Positions 22,184 to 33,851 of a DNA stretch of 64,000 nt are shown one piece after another. The DNA is from Carposina sasakii. Taxonomy: Eukaryota; Arthropoda; Insecta; Lepidoptera; Carposinidae. The stretch spans positions 7,936,001 to 8,000,000 of the forward strand of contig CP053148.1 in assembly GCA_014607495.2 (NCBI GenBank), given 5' to 3'. A program made the position numbers and the translations under genes. The number at the start of each line of letters is the position of its first letter. The stretch's first letter is position 1. Below the pieces are notes generated by a model. That model saw nothing but the letters and a program-made list of their open reading frames with translations, made no database searches and was not told where the DNA came from.

Positions 22184-24570
22184 TTCACCAAGTACCCAAT
22201 ACGAGTAGAACTGCTGGGTTAAAACTGGTGAATTAAATTTTAATTTGCATAAATTTTTCTTTAAGTTTTCCCATAAAAGTACAAAGCGTTATTTATAAGA
22301 AATAGCAGAGATCCGCAAAAAATATTAGAATACCAAAACGTTTTAGACATTCATTCCTAGGTCGAGAACTCAACACAAAACTATGAGAGATGTAGATCTT
22401 ATATCAAAAGTATACTGCCTAATAAGTATTTTAGATTTATTTGAATAATGATAATAGTATTTTTAATACTAGACAAGATGAAAAAAAACCAGGTCAACAT
22501 TGACCACTGTGATGATAAATGGATGGATATCAAAGATTTTTAAATCTCTTTTTTTTTCATATTTTGGCAGATATATTTAATTAGCACCATCTACCGATAC
22601 AACAAAATGCTATAAAAAATATCGGATCTCATTATTCCATCAAAGATTATTTGGAAGCCTTGTATAAGAATACAGTGAATATGTAAAGTTGTACGGAACA
22701 CAACCGTACAAAAAAAAAACATATTTGCCTTAATTCTTATTTTATCGTAGCAAGTTAAGTTCAAAGTAGGCAAACTGTGCATAACAGATTATACTTGGAA
22801 TAATATATTTATTTTATTTAAATAACCCAAGCAATTGTATTTTAGTTCCCACGATTCAATTTATTTTAATAACACTTATGTAATGAATACCTAACAACTG
22901 TTAAAAGAATTCTAAACTAGATCAAGAAGAGTAGTGAAATTTTTATGCTTAACCAATTGTATTTTTTAAAATTTGGAAGCTTATCTAGACATGCGATAGC
23001 GTGTCAAGCCAAGTTCTAGCTAGCAGAACTGGCGAGCAGCACTTTGCGTAATTTTACACGAACCATTTAGAACCACTTTTGATCCCCTCATAATTAAAAA
23101 ACCATTTCGCATAAACGTGTCAAATTTGGCTCATATATTGAGGCTTGTGACATTTATATGTTCTCTAAATTTCATAAAAACTTCTCAAACGGTTAATTAG
23201 ATATTAACGTCAAAAAATCCTCAATTTTATCACTGACTGACCAATAGATAAAAACCCTAACTTAGTTCCAGATGACTTAGAAAGTTCAAATTTGGCATAC
23301 AGATAGGTAATTAGGTGGATACAAAGGAAAAAATCTGAAACTAGTATATTTTTATCATTTTATTATAATTTTTGACTTGATTGATTCTATTAGGAATACC
23401 CCATACAAAATTAAGCACTACTTGGCAAACTAGGTGGCGCTACTGGAGTAGTTATAAATAGCCATTGAACATAGGGCTCTTCCATGACTATTTAATATTA
23501 GGTATTTAATAATAATTCGTATGTGAGAACTAGCTAAGTCAGACCTTAGGCTACAATATATTATCCTAAGTTATAAGAAGAAATTATATTTTATGTTGTC
23601 ACAAATAAATTTTAGGACTGACCATTGAACTTGGCACCCATTCAGATCTCACTTCTTTTGTCGTTAAAGTCAACAACCAAGGCATATGGAACTTGGCTCT
23701 CATTTCACATTTATGTTTTTGATGAGATCCCTTATAATAGAAGAAACTAATTAGCAGAATAGCAGAAATCTTGTAAAAAAATTAGTTAAAAGTGGGTATT
23801 GCCGTAAATATAAAAATTAGTTCCGTAAATAGCCTTTCTGCACCTTGTCCGAGATTCTATAACTTCACCCTATTTAGTCCTGCCTGGTCTGGCTATTCTT
23901 GCATCCCTCAGAGTCTATAATCTATTTTGGCTCCGATGGCACCACCCTATTTATGGCACTGGCGAAAAGTAGAGAATTTGAAAGCATGTAACCCATAGCA
24001 GCTAGATCTTCAGTCAGTTCTTTCAGAAATTGAGATATTGCAAGCCAAGCTTTTTACAATGCACCAACAGAAAAAATAATTAATTTTGTATTAATTTATA
24101 ATAAATTAGTTAGCTTATTTTCCAAAATTAATTTTATTTCTGTCCCCTGTAGTGTAAAAAGCTTGGCTGGCACCATCTCAGTTTCTGATGATATAACTCA
24201 AAAATTACCTAGGTAATGGTTATTACTTTATTCCACGTTTATTTGCATGGATGTTTATAGAGCAGATAACAAATACTATCTGCGACAATAGTGTCCCTAA
24301 CATAATTTCTGTATGTGTGCATAACCAAGAGTCTTTGTACCGTTAGTTTCTGAGAATCCGTTTGATATTGATATGCTCTGTGTATACCTTACTAATATCA
24401 ATATGTTTGCTACTGTGTGATACCGAACCGAAGCTCTCCTTTCATAAGTTCTGGATGTAGTCGAGACCACAAATATTATACTAAGTCCAGACATTGTTTG
24501 TCCCACCGCAGACAAGGAAGCAACTAGAAGACGTAAATTCATGCTAATTTAACTTTATAACAATATAAAT
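22184..24570. other. Spacer between small-peptide genes
   Basis: AT-rich. The sequence near 23.0-23.4 kb ('gtcaaatttggctcatata', 'gttcaaatttggcatacaga') looks like an old repeat. A minus-strand open frame of 81 codons at 24297-24542 begins with a hydrophobic segment (MNLRLLVASLSAVG), but it lacks the cluster's motif and promoter element. I do not call it. Confidence 0.4.
22290..22318 (-). promoter_or_regulatory. TTGCGGATC element plus TATAAATA box
   Basis: TTGCGGATC (22310-22318, minus strand) lies 12 nt upstream of TATAAATA (22290-22297). The pair sits about 110 nt upstream of the ATG at 22183. This pair is what led me to peptide 2. Confidence 0.6.
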
Positions 24571-24895
24571 AGACTGTTTGAGTCACGTGAATTTTACCTT
24601 AATCTATATAAAATATTTTTGGTAGCTAGGATTTATTTTATACTCTAGGTACGTTCAATGCCTAATTAATTTTTGTGTAAACTAAAGAGATAATAACTGT
24701 GTTTATCGGCTGCATCTCGTAACTATTGAGTTATTACGATGTGAGTAGATAGTTTGAGTCGCGTAATGTTTTTGGTAGCTAGGATTTATTTTATACTCTA
24801 GGTACGTTCAATGCCTAATAAATTTTTGTGGAAACTAAAGAGATAATTCCTGTGTTTATCTAGGGATTCAGAAGAATATATCGGCTGCATCTCGT
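24571..24895. repeat. Direct duplication, two units of about 150 bp
   Basis: Units 24571-24720 and 24747-24895 share 'tttggtagctaggatttatt', 'ctctaggtacgttcaatgcc' and an end in 'tcggctgcatctcgt'. Unit 2 has an internal deletion and a small insertion. It continues into the 'acaagagtcgacgaagg' repeat, related to 1385 and 12304. Confidence 0.8.
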
Positions 24896-25540
24896 GCCAT
24901 GTATTTCACAAGAGTCGACGAAGGAAATTAGGGGCATTCTCCCAGGTGATAGGCTAGCAACTTTACTGTCAGTCAATAAACTTCCTCAAAGTATGGCAAA
25001 GAGTTTTCGATCTTCTATATTCTCATGGTAAATCTTTATTCAATTAATTAAATAAATCTCAATATTAAAAAAAAAACTTGTAAATAATCTTTTACGTCTG
25101 ATCCTGCTATTCTAAGCATGGCAGTAGATCTCTATGCTGCAGTTCTGTTCACCACATTTTTAGGAACATGTCTGTGTGTTTGTAAGAAGTGATGTACCTA
25201 TTACATACATATATGCAGTTACCGCGCTATAGATCCTGCGTAAGAATCCCGGAAGATGCAATAATTGTTGTTTGATTCCGTAATATAGACGTTTCTGTAA
25301 TAAAATTATGTATTTATATTTTATATACCGTAATGATATTTTGTACCTGCAGTACAAGAACTTAAGGATCTTAGTGTGAGACTAGGTTAATGATTATATA
25401 TTTATTTTTATTATAGTTCATCGCTGATAGTTGGTCACTGGAAGACAAGCGCTATCAAAGATAACACTCAGAAATACTCGCTCTACTCGCAATGATGGTA
25501 CAACTGCCTAAAATAATGAAGATGGATATAAACATTCACG

Positions 25541-25664
25541 GTGTTATTACAAAAGAGCGCCTAAAGTTAGACTTGATTTTATTTGACAGCAAAACGTATG
25601 GCATATCTTCCAAATTCAGGCCACGTTTAGCTTAAACAATATTTAAATTCTTTTGTAATAACAC
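25541..25664. repeat. Small MITE, 124 bp
   Basis: Terminal inverted repeats GTGTTATTACAAAA (25541-25554) and TTTTGTAATAACAC (25651-25664) are perfect over 14 bp. The interior has no open frame. Confidence 0.75.
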
Positions 25665-25940
25665 GGTTATTATTCATTCATTTGATTACTAAATCATTAC
25701 AAAAAGGCATAAAAAAAACACACTTAACCGAAAGTTAAAACAAGTTTAAAAACGTCAGCCACACATATTATTATAAATAGTTTAACTGCATTAGTTGCTT
25801 TTAATTCTTGACACATGATCAGTCCTATCATACCTTTATTTCAAGAAGAGCATATTTAGCTCTCTGCACATATTTATTGCAACCAGTTATCAAGCCTAAC
25901 AAAATATTCATTAATAATTTGTGAATGGGTCATCATCACC

Positions 25941-26328
25941 ACTACATATTATAAAATAAAGTCGCTTGACGCTGTCTGTCCATCCCTATGTATGCTTTGA
26001 TCTTTCAAACTAGGGAACGAATTTTGATGCGGTTTTTTTAATAGATAGAATGATTCACGAGGAAGGTTTATAATTTATAACTAGGGATCTGCCCCGACCT
26101 CGCACGGGAGTAATACACAACAAAGTCGCTTGCCGCTGTTTGTCAGTCCCTATGTATGCTTAGATCTTTCAAACTAGGGAACGGATTTTGATGCGGTTTT
26201 TTTAAATAGATAGAGTGATTCACGAGGAAGGATTATAATGTATGAATAGGGACCCGCTCCGGCTTCGCACGGGATTAATGCACTCTCACGCGGGCGAAGC
26301 CGTGGGCGGCCGCTAGTAAAAATAATAT
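25941..26328 (+). repeat. Two tandem partial copies of a dispersed element
   Basis: Units at about 25941-26109 and 26121-26325 share 'gatctttcaaactagggaac', 'gatgcggtttttttaa' and 'gtgattcacgaggaagg'. The second ends 'gggcgaagccgtgggcgg'. A third copy lies at 59506-59714. Confidence 0.75.
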
Positions 26329-26730
26329 AATTCCCAGCTTTTACCTACTCTTTTTAACGTAACAAAATAAGATCGTACATTCCTTTCTATGTAGCGACTA
26401 GCTCAGCCCACTACTTTGTCTGCGTGTAAACCGTGGAATCATTCGTCCGTATTTTTTCGTTCGCATGGGAGTCCTTACGTATCCTTAGGTATCCGATAAC
26501 CTACAGAACACACTCTCCAAGTTTCAAGTCTCTATGTGCGTTGATCCGTCAGTCAATCATTTAGGACAAAGCATTTTATATGTATAGATTTATGAATCCA
26601 TAATTCTAAATCCTGGGCCATACATTCCTTATTACATTAAATTGTTATTAGTATCTCCTTAGATTAGATTTGGGTATCTTCGTATGAAGTAAATTTTCCA
26701 AGAAAGTATTCTCTAGGTTACGTTAGTGTT

Positions 26731-26970
26731 TCATTTTTCCGCAATAACCTTAAAATCGTTCTTCAAATACGGAGTCAATGTAATATAGGGGAGATGATTG
26801 TATTTTGTTTTCTTCGGTGCTTCCAGTCCTTGCTTGAGTAAATGCCTAAGATTATATTTTAATTGGTCCATATGTTTGCGAATTTTCGGCAATACTTTTT
26901 CTCGCCAGAGATTGCATTTGACACATTCGTTCAGAGATACAAATAGAATAATAATGTAAATTATATGCAT
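26731..26970 (-). CDS. Small secreted peptide 3 of the cluster
   Basis: 79 aa. Residues 1-19 are a hydrophobic signal ending SLNECVKC, close in form to LNHGFVKC in the first lipase. The mature part is strongly basic (about 14 Lys/Arg against 5 Asp/Glu). It has a predicted amphipathic helix at about 20-48 (REKVLPKIRKHMDQLKYNLR) and a Pro/Thr-rich tail with LPYITLTPYL. The start is an ATG; the longer frame begins at GTG. A TATAAG box and TCAGTT initiator lie upstream at 27004-27040, placing the first ATG of the transcript at 26970. No known family recognised. The basic helix could act on membranes, but charge is not conserved across the cluster. Confidence 0.72.
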   Translation of the reverse strand: MHIIYIIILFVSLNECVKCNLWREKVLPKIRKHMDQLKYNLRHLLKQGLEAPKKTKYNHLPYITLTPYLKNDFKVIAEK

Positions 26971-27003
26971 AATGTAATATGCCACTGAATACTTCGATTT
27001 TTA

Positions 27004-27040
27004 AACTGATAAAACTTCGTAAGGATTTGTCCTTCTTATA
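27004..27040 (-). promoter_or_regulatory. TATA box and initiator of small peptide 3
   Basis: TATAAG at 27035-27040 and TCAGTT at 27004-27009 on the minus strand are about 31 nt apart, the usual TATA-to-start spacing. A diverged form of the shared element, TTGCGTAAC, lies further up at 27129-27137. Confidence 0.5.
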
Positions 27041-28049
27041 TTTTATTTGAACCTATATAATATCTATTCTTTTGCCCATGAAATATTCCCATCGTAGAAA
27101 TATTTACATTAGTAGTAATATGATTAGAGTTACGCAAGACAATGGTAAAATTCTGCTAGGTTAGTATATGTATATTTTGCTAGCATTTAGTTATACTTGC
27201 CCAAGTACATAGCTATCCTAATACTCATACTTTGGGTGCATTTGGTACTTATTTACGTAGGTAAAAACTACACGATAACAGTGTACTTAACTAAAAGTGA
27301 GACGTAACAGAAAATTTGGATATAAACCATTGTTTGAAGTAGACGTCAGTGTTTTTTGCTACAATTGCATTTTCAATTCAATCACCCCCGCAATGTATAA
27401 TGCTCTCGGCGCAAATTGTACCAGAGTGCTTACGCCTCGTGATTATTTTACTTTACATTACTGTTTTCAGTATCATGCAATAAATGGATAAATCATGTAT
27501 AAGTAGTTTATTTTTTCTATCGTGTTTTTTATATATAGAAGAAAGAATTTATATTAGAATATTGAAAAAAATCATTAGAAAATAGACGAGAGAAATAATG
27601 ATAGACAAACATATTATTTTAAAATTTTATTTAGAAATAAGTTTGCTTAAAAGTAATATAAAATTAATAATGTTCCGCAAACACAATAGAGTACGAGTAC
27701 AGTTAAAAGTAGCTAGAACCTAATCTGGAAAAACTATTTATGAAAATTTAGTAAAGGTTTTCGTATGATCCATATAATATGAAACATTTTGAATCTAATT
27801 AATTGCCTATTTAAAAGGTAAAATAAAAACAATTACGACAACTTTACGTAGAATAGATATGACGCTCTTATGAAATACTAAGCTTCAAATAACATAATAT
27901 AATATTTTACAAAACAACTGACTTTATTAATACTTCTCATGCGAATTAAACAGAAAATTATCTAAATTACTCATATAATGTAAATAAAAATTAACCTTAC
28001 GAGTCACGAAAGTAATTATTAAGATTTAAATTCCGAATCAACACGAACA

Positions 28050-28135
28050 CGTCCATCATGAATGCATCTGATGATGCTCACTTTTAACTCGGCTAAGTAT
28101 CCTACTCACTGAGCTATGTGCATTCATCTTTTATA
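28050..28135 (-). repeat. tRNA-derived SINE remnant (weak)
   Basis: The minus strand has an A-box-like TAGCTCAGTGAG. The outer sequences GAATGCA and TGCATTC pair, but no proper T arm or anticodon arm forms. Confidence 0.3.
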
Positions 28136-28294
28136 CATTCTAAAGTTATCGAGAAACTTCGTATTTAGGCCACCAAAATGTGATTTTATTATAAGCGCTT
28201 ATATTGATCTTGATTTACAACTTATTTACACAAACATATTTTGCGTCATCTGCACTATAATTTCATTGTACTTTTGTTAATTTTCATAGGACAT

Positions 28295-28552
28295 TTATTT
28301 TTCGACTGGAACCTTCATATAAGGTTCCGGAGACACAAAAGGACTTTCGTCAACTCTCGACACATCCTGATGTCGGAGTAAGCGCTGAAATCTTTTCTTA
28401 ATCGAGGTATATTTATCTTTTAACATGTCCCAAAGGCTGTGTGAAACTTTTTTTGTCATCTTTTTATTGTACTCATCTTCCAAGTAAGTGCTTAAGACGA
28501 TACTTTCGTTTAAAATTAATATTACTAAAATAATAGCGCACAATTTCTGCAT
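28295..28552 (-). CDS. Small secreted peptide 4 of the cluster
   Basis: 85 aa. Residues 1-21 are a signal with ILILNESIVLS; the Cys of the family motif is Ser here. The mature part is basic, with a predicted helix from about 33 to 60 (SLWDMLKDKYTSIKKRF, then QRLLRH) and a tail rich in Pro (SPFVSPEPYMKVPVEK). The start is the first ATG downstream of the TATA box at 28627-28637; the longer frame begins at TTG. Just before the ATG, TTTCATTGGCGAC matches TTTCATTGGCAAC in the leader of peptide 6. Function is unknown. Confidence 0.75.
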   Translation of the reverse strand: MQKLCAIILVILILNESIVLSTYLEDEYNKKMTKKVSHSLWDMLKDKYTSIKKRFQRLLRHQDVSRVDESPFVSPEPYMKVPVEK

Positions 28553-28626
28553 GTCGCCAATGAAATTAATCGTTTGATAACTCTGAAGAAAACTGTTCAA
28601 ATATGGTTTTATCCTAGTTTATTGAG

Positions 28627-28705
28627 TTTTTATATATTTTATGACTTATACGCCATTTTCTGTAACAATACACAATCTATGGGAGAAAATATCGGAGATC
28701 CGCAA
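28627..28705 (-). promoter_or_regulatory. TTGCGGATC element and TATATAAAAAC box
   Basis: TTGCGGATC is at 28697-28705 on the minus strand. The best TATA box is at 28627-28637, about 60 nt downstream, so the spacing is looser than in peptides 1, 2, 5 and 6. Confidence 0.5.
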
Positions 28706-28772
28706 GACGAATATTTTTTTAAATCATATAATCTGATATTAATTTTGAACTCCAGTAAGTACCTATTGTAAT

Positions 28773-31700
28773 CAGCCATAAATGGTCACTTACCTCACAT
28801 CACTTAAGAGACTTACTAATACAAAAAATTAAAAAAATATTTGTAAATTTTATATGTTTTAGATTTAGGTTGTTTTCTGTACTTACCCAACTGAAAACTC
28901 ATTAAATAAATCTTATCTCAAAATGGTGTAAATTGTTTAATTTGACAGGATATTTTATACTTTTTTTTTTATATCAAAAGCTTAGATGATCAAAAGTATT
29001 GATTCAACGAGGGTGTACCTTTACGCGCGGTTTATTAGTAGCACCGTAAACCTTTATCAACCTAACTACCTTAGTGACTCTTAGTTAATTTTATAGTCCT
29101 AATAAATAGATACATAGGTAGATCCTGTAATTATCTAAGAATTCTTAACAGAAGCAAGGCTACATCACTAGTTAAAATCGATAGATAATATTTAAAAAAA
29201 TTATCATGTTTTAAGTTATTCAAATAAGGTAATTGTGTAACTGCTTTTCGAATTCCCATGACACAAGGAACAGATAGTGAAATATTTTTAATTTCAACAT
29301 GATAACATAAAATTCCTTGTAACATCACATTACTTAATACAGATACTTTTCCGTGTTACTTGCAGTTAAATTTTTTGAAGTGTAGCTAAAACTTGTGTCG
29401 CGGCGTTTTAATTCCGCGTTGAAAGTCAAAAACATATGTTGAGCTCTCTAACACTCATATTTAAAAAGAAAGCGAGGTAATTTAGCAAAAAATTACATTC
29501 CACACTTAGAATAAAGATTCGCTCCGCTTCGCGAAGACCTATCCTTAATCTAAGATTCCACAGTTATAAATCTTTGATGAATCTTTCACAACTATCAAAA
29601 TGAACGAATATAGTAGGTAGAAATTATCATTACTAAAAAAATTATATTAGTAATAAGGGATTTATTAAATACTATCTTTCCCGGAATAACGTTGTTTTTA
29701 TATATAATTTATTTCAATAAGGGTTGGTGGTGGACGGAAGAAAATTAAGTATACTAAATAGTATACCTACCTCTAAAAATTTAGAGGTAGGTTTAAGTAC
29801 GATTCAGTTAATTATTAACCCAGGCTCAGATCTATTCTCTGATGTAACATGATTATATTTCTGTCCATTTAGAATTTTAGATTCAGGACTTTTCGGATTA
29901 TACTGGCTGGACGAAGCCAATTAATTACTTGCGCCCTGTCAATCCAATCTACATTACAGATGCTATTTGTTTCAGACGTTTAGCTTCGTTGACACTAGAA
30001 ATTGCGTAATTTCTAAAACCTACTCCTCATTTATGGCTTAACAAAGAATATAAATAAATATGAAATGTGGAATGGACTTCCTGCCGATGTATTCCCCGAG
30101 CACTATAACATTGGTCTCTTCAAAGCTAGAGTGAATAGGCACTTTCTAGGCAAACATGTACCACCTTAGGCCGTATCTTGCTTAACATCAGGCACGATGG
30201 CGATCAAATGTTTGCCTAGCTAATTGTAAAAAAATTAGCGAATATCAACCCCACTAACATTGATTGTTAGATAGGATCTTAGATATCAGCAAAATTAATA
30301 TTTATTTTTACTATTATTCTATGTTGTGGATTGAATTATCTATTGCTTTTAACTTACACATCATAAAATGAGGAATTCGATGTTGTTCGGATGTACAGCA
30401 TTTGTAAAAGTATCAAATTTTCCATTAAAAAATATGGACAGAACGTAAATTTTGTACGTTCATAAGGCCAAGTTCAATCCCGATTTGTTTAGTCAAGGTC
30501 ATTAGCGACTCTTCATGCACAGTGCACATTTTATTCGTGTATCTTACCTACTAGCTAATTTCTGCAAATTCGTGTACGTCACCGTAAATTATAACCCAAA
30601 GGTAAGCTACACAACGCGTAAAGTTAAACCCCCGTTAAACACGACCTTTGACAATAAAATTTGAAACTTTGAAAAATTAACATCAATTTATTAGTAAAAT
30701 TAAACTAAGATTCTGGCAACTGTATGTATATGTATATTTTAGATAAATCTACCGTATCATATATCCTGAAAATTAATATTGAACAAATAAAAAATGGTGT
30801 AATGGAAATTGAAATCACTAAATCATTCAAAACCTTAGTACACTTCATTTATTATTTATAAGAGATTTTTTCTTAATTCCATTCCATTATTCTATGGTTT
30901 TAGTTATTTTACAAGCTATTATTTTAGTGTGTGCTGTTTGTTTTCCTTAAATAAAAATAAATAAATAAATTTCTTTATTAAAGTTTCCAAAAATCTAATA
31001 AGTAGAGAATGGAATGTAAAACTAGACTGAATTTTAGATACTTTTATTCTAATTACATTTTAATCCAGACACATTCGCCCTTAGAAAAACACTCATTATT
31101 TTATACTATGCACGAGCCATCAGTATTGTCCAAACAAAACAATGTACACATATAATAGTTTATGTTCTGAACATAACAGATGCGAGGGTCGTTGCAACGA
31201 ATTCACAGAGTATTTATCCAACTAGAGGACGCCCATGGCTTCGTCGCCTTTAGAATTCTCATCCTTTTCCATAAGAATTCCTTGAGAAGTTTTCTTATCG
31301 GACGCCTACGTCATGCAAAGAACACACCCTCCAAGTTTCAAGTCTTTAACGGCCAATTTCAATACGAGAATCTCGGATTGTTTTATTTGTAATTTGAAAT
31401 TTTGTATGAAAGCAATTGTAGATTAAATCTGGGATATGAAAAAATCTCTTAAGATCAGTTATGTATATAAATTGGCTGTAAGGCGATTATCAGAATGCAG
31501 GTAGGTAGGCAGAAGGCAGCAGGTTCTGAAATCGTATGCAAATTTCGCAATGGAGCTACCCTTTTTATGCCTACTAGTTGGCGCCACTGTAGCGTAAGGT
31601 TTTTAATCTTAGCTGTCAATTTTTCTTCGGATATACAAACATGATACTTTTTAATACCTTAAAAGGCATATAACCGTACGTTAAAAAAATAACAAGCGTG

Positions 31701-32172
31701 TCGCAGTATCGGTTTATCATCCATCATAAAGACAATGTCTGTTTGGAAATAGTTCCCTTGTCTTTCCTTTGAGATAAACTAAAAAACAAAAAAACCTCTG
31801 ACTACACCAGTGATTCCGGCGGCGAATTCACGACGGGCTGTAGAGAAACAGACTATATTTTTTCTGAATTCTTCATAAAATTTTATCTTGTGCAGCTGAT
31901 GATGAGCTATTTCTGGTATTATTAATAATAAGTTAGGTATATAATCATGTTGCATTGTATCGGCTAGGTATAGGATTTACTATCGTAGTTTCTTCTTTAG
32001 ACTCATTTGGTTGTTATGCAACGAAATATGATTTATCTTCTCTATACTATATATAACTATATTTATATTGTCATCAATTTTCAATATACTTCACGAATTT
32101 ATCAGGCTTATTTGAGTGATTTATATCTTCATTTCTAAATCGTTAATAAATCAGATATATATTTTCGTATTT
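28773..32172. other. Spacer between small-peptide genes, repeats only
   Basis: It contains a palindrome (29765-29792) and a LINE remnant (30062-30260). 'ccaagtttcaagtctttaac' near 31.33 kb resembles 'ccaagtttcaagtctctatg' near 26.52 kb. No further signal-peptide frame of the cluster type was found by eye. Confidence 0.45.
30062..30260 (+). pseudogene. LINE ORF2 C-terminal remnant
   Basis: The frame 30062-30169 reads EMWNGLPADVFPEHYNIGLF, then KARVNRHFLGKHVPP and a stop. This is the typical end of Jockey/CR1-like LINE polyproteins. Only the last 35 codons and the 3' UTR remain. Confidence 0.75.
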
Positions 32173-32433
32173 TCACTTGGTTTTCATATCCGTATCAATA
32201 ATTGTATTGGCTTGGTAGGCGGGTAGGTTAATAATATTCCATTGATGCAACTTTTGTCCGATGAAATCTGCAAAATCGTTCAGGAATGTATAGAACTCGT
32301 AGCCAATACCATTGTCCGAATTTATACATTCGATTAAGCTAATATTAATTACTATTATTATGAGAATAAAAATATATGAGCTCTGCATTATGCTACGCGA
32401 ACGTGTATCTACCGGTAAAATGTAACTTGCCAT
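32173..32433 (-). CDS. Small secreted peptide 5 of the cluster
   Basis: 86 aa from the first ATG (32433, strong AAACATGGC context), or 71 aa from the ATG at 32388. The 32388 start matches the other members (MQSSYIFILIIIVINISLIEC as signal). The mature part is slightly acidic, unlike its neighbours, with a predicted helix (YTFLNDFADFIGQKLHQW) and a tail NLPAYQANTIIDTD. Two TATA boxes exist: TATAAATA at 32490-32497 would include the first ATG, while TATTTAAG near 32446 would start transcription after it. The start is therefore open; the rest is firm. Function is unknown. Confidence 0.68.
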   Translation of the reverse strand: MASYILPVDTRSRSIMQSSYIFILIIIVINISLIECINSDNGIGYEFYTFLNDFADFIGQKLHQWNIINLPAYQANTIIDTDMKTK

Positions 32434-32489
32434 GTTTACGTCGCTCTTAAATAAAGTTAATTTCGTTCAGGTACTTCCAAGAACAATAC

Positions 32490-32524
32490 GTATTTATATT
32501 TTGTGACAATTTTGTCGATCCGCG
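32490..32524 (-). promoter_or_regulatory. GCGGATC element plus TATAAATA box
   Basis: ACGCGGATC (32516-32524, minus strand) lies 18 nt upstream of TATAAATA (32490-32497). The core GCGGATC is identical to the other copies; the leading TT is AC. Confidence 0.5.
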
Positions 32525-33224
32525 TGTAAATTGTGTTATAAGCGGTTCACATTTAAAAAAATACATTATATCCGCCGGTTGAGAAACCGGGTTGAGATCA
32601 TAGAAACCGTTGAGGGACGGCATGTCAAAGTTAGTTTATAATAACAATGTGCGTTCCCCTTGAGGGTCCTTCAGTTCAGAGCTTTTTACAAGTTCTCAAA
32701 CAATTGTAAATTCAACCTTTCTATCTGCCTATCTGCCATATCCATAGTATTATATATATTATATATAAATGACAACTATAAATTGAGGTTCTAGAAACGG
32801 TCTTACCGGCCGTAAGAATTACAAAAAAAAATCTCATCTCAAAGTCTAGGAGCTCAGTCATAGGAGTAGGTAACTTAAATAGGCCTCAATATATTTAATT
32901 AAATCAAATTTGAATGATAAATTATTATTATGTTTTTTTTTTTCTTTTATGTAACCAACAGAGCGGTGAAATCTTAGCATTCATAATTAATATTTAACTG
33001 TGGTTGTAAATATATAATTTATTATCTGAGATCTACAAAAAAATAATTAAGGCAGGTGAGAAAAGTAGGTACTTACTCTCGCTACACCCTAACTCAGTTA
33101 TAACGTCTTAGAGTTGTAGAAACAACCCTGATTTCACACTTAACAAGTAACCTGTGAACTAATGATGGCTCCAATAGTAAATTTATACATTTAATTAAAT
33201 ACCAACATACCATGTAGAAGAAAT

Positions 33225-33492
33225 AAAAGAGGAGCAGCGGCTAAGTATATTTTCATACAAAAATAGTGTGCCGCTGAGCGGGGATGAAGTATGGGACGAG
33301 GGGAGCATCCTAACACTGTATCCCTGCCCATTTACATAAAAACCACCTTGTAGTGACTAGCCAAACTACTTGCATAAGCGTGTGGTTACAGCTACTGCGT
33401 TACACACACTGGCCCTGAAGCTCCGCCCCTATCATGACGTCATGGCCTCACGATGGCCACAGGGCTCAGTTCATAGTCCTGCCTCCTCTTTT
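33225..33492. repeat. MITE-like element, 268 bp
   Basis: The ends AAAAGAGGAGCAG and CTGCCTCCTCTTTT are inverted repeats with one extra base. The interior is GC-richer than its surroundings and has no open frame. Confidence 0.6.
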
Positions 33493-33504
33493 ATGCCTTC
33501 TCCA

Positions 33505-33592
33505 TGCAACATACAGACGGCTGTGTTCCCGAAATGAGGTAACCAGAACTCCTGGATCATAAAGGAAATCGTAAAACCACGTGTAGCAAATC
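33505..33592 (+). repeat. Dispersed repeat fragment
   Basis: 'cagacggctgtgttcccgaa' and 'taaccagaactcctggatc' recur in similar form near 37.03 kb and 12.43 kb. Confidence 0.4.
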
Positions 33593-33617
33593 GGAGACTG
33601 ATGTAATTATCATATAC

Positions 33618-33851
33618 TAGTGGACAACCGCGACTTCGTCCGCGTGGACTGCAGAAAAAACAAAATGTCGAAATTATTTGTGATAAAACATTTTCCCGGG
33701 ATAAAAAGTAGCCTATGTGTTAATCCAGGGTGTCAGCTAACTCCATACCAAATTTTATTAAAATTGATCCAGCCGTTTTTACACGAAAGAGTAACAAACA
33801 TCCATCCATCTATCTATCCATACTTTCACATTTATAATATTAGTAGGATAT
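33618..33851 (+). repeat. Lepidopteran-type dispersed repeat, good copy
   Basis: It begins 'actagtggacaaccgcgact', has 'tcgtccgcgtggactgcag', 'cccgggataaaaagtagcct' and 'atccagccgtttttacacga', and ends 'tataatattagtaggat'. It is mirrored at 43263-43495. The open frame across it is a by-product. Confidence 0.75.

Noticed and set aside
24297..24542. Minus-strand 81-codon frame with hydrophobic N-terminus
   Set aside because: Lacks the cluster's signal motif, helix, tail and promoter element.
26731..26970. Cecropin-like antimicrobial peptide
   Set aside because: A basic helix after a signal peptide fits loosely, but there is no cecropin sequence motif and the paralogues are not consistently basic.
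28050..28135. Working tRNA gene
   Set aside because: Outer ends pair, but no T arm or anticodon arm can be drawn; at best a SINE remnant.
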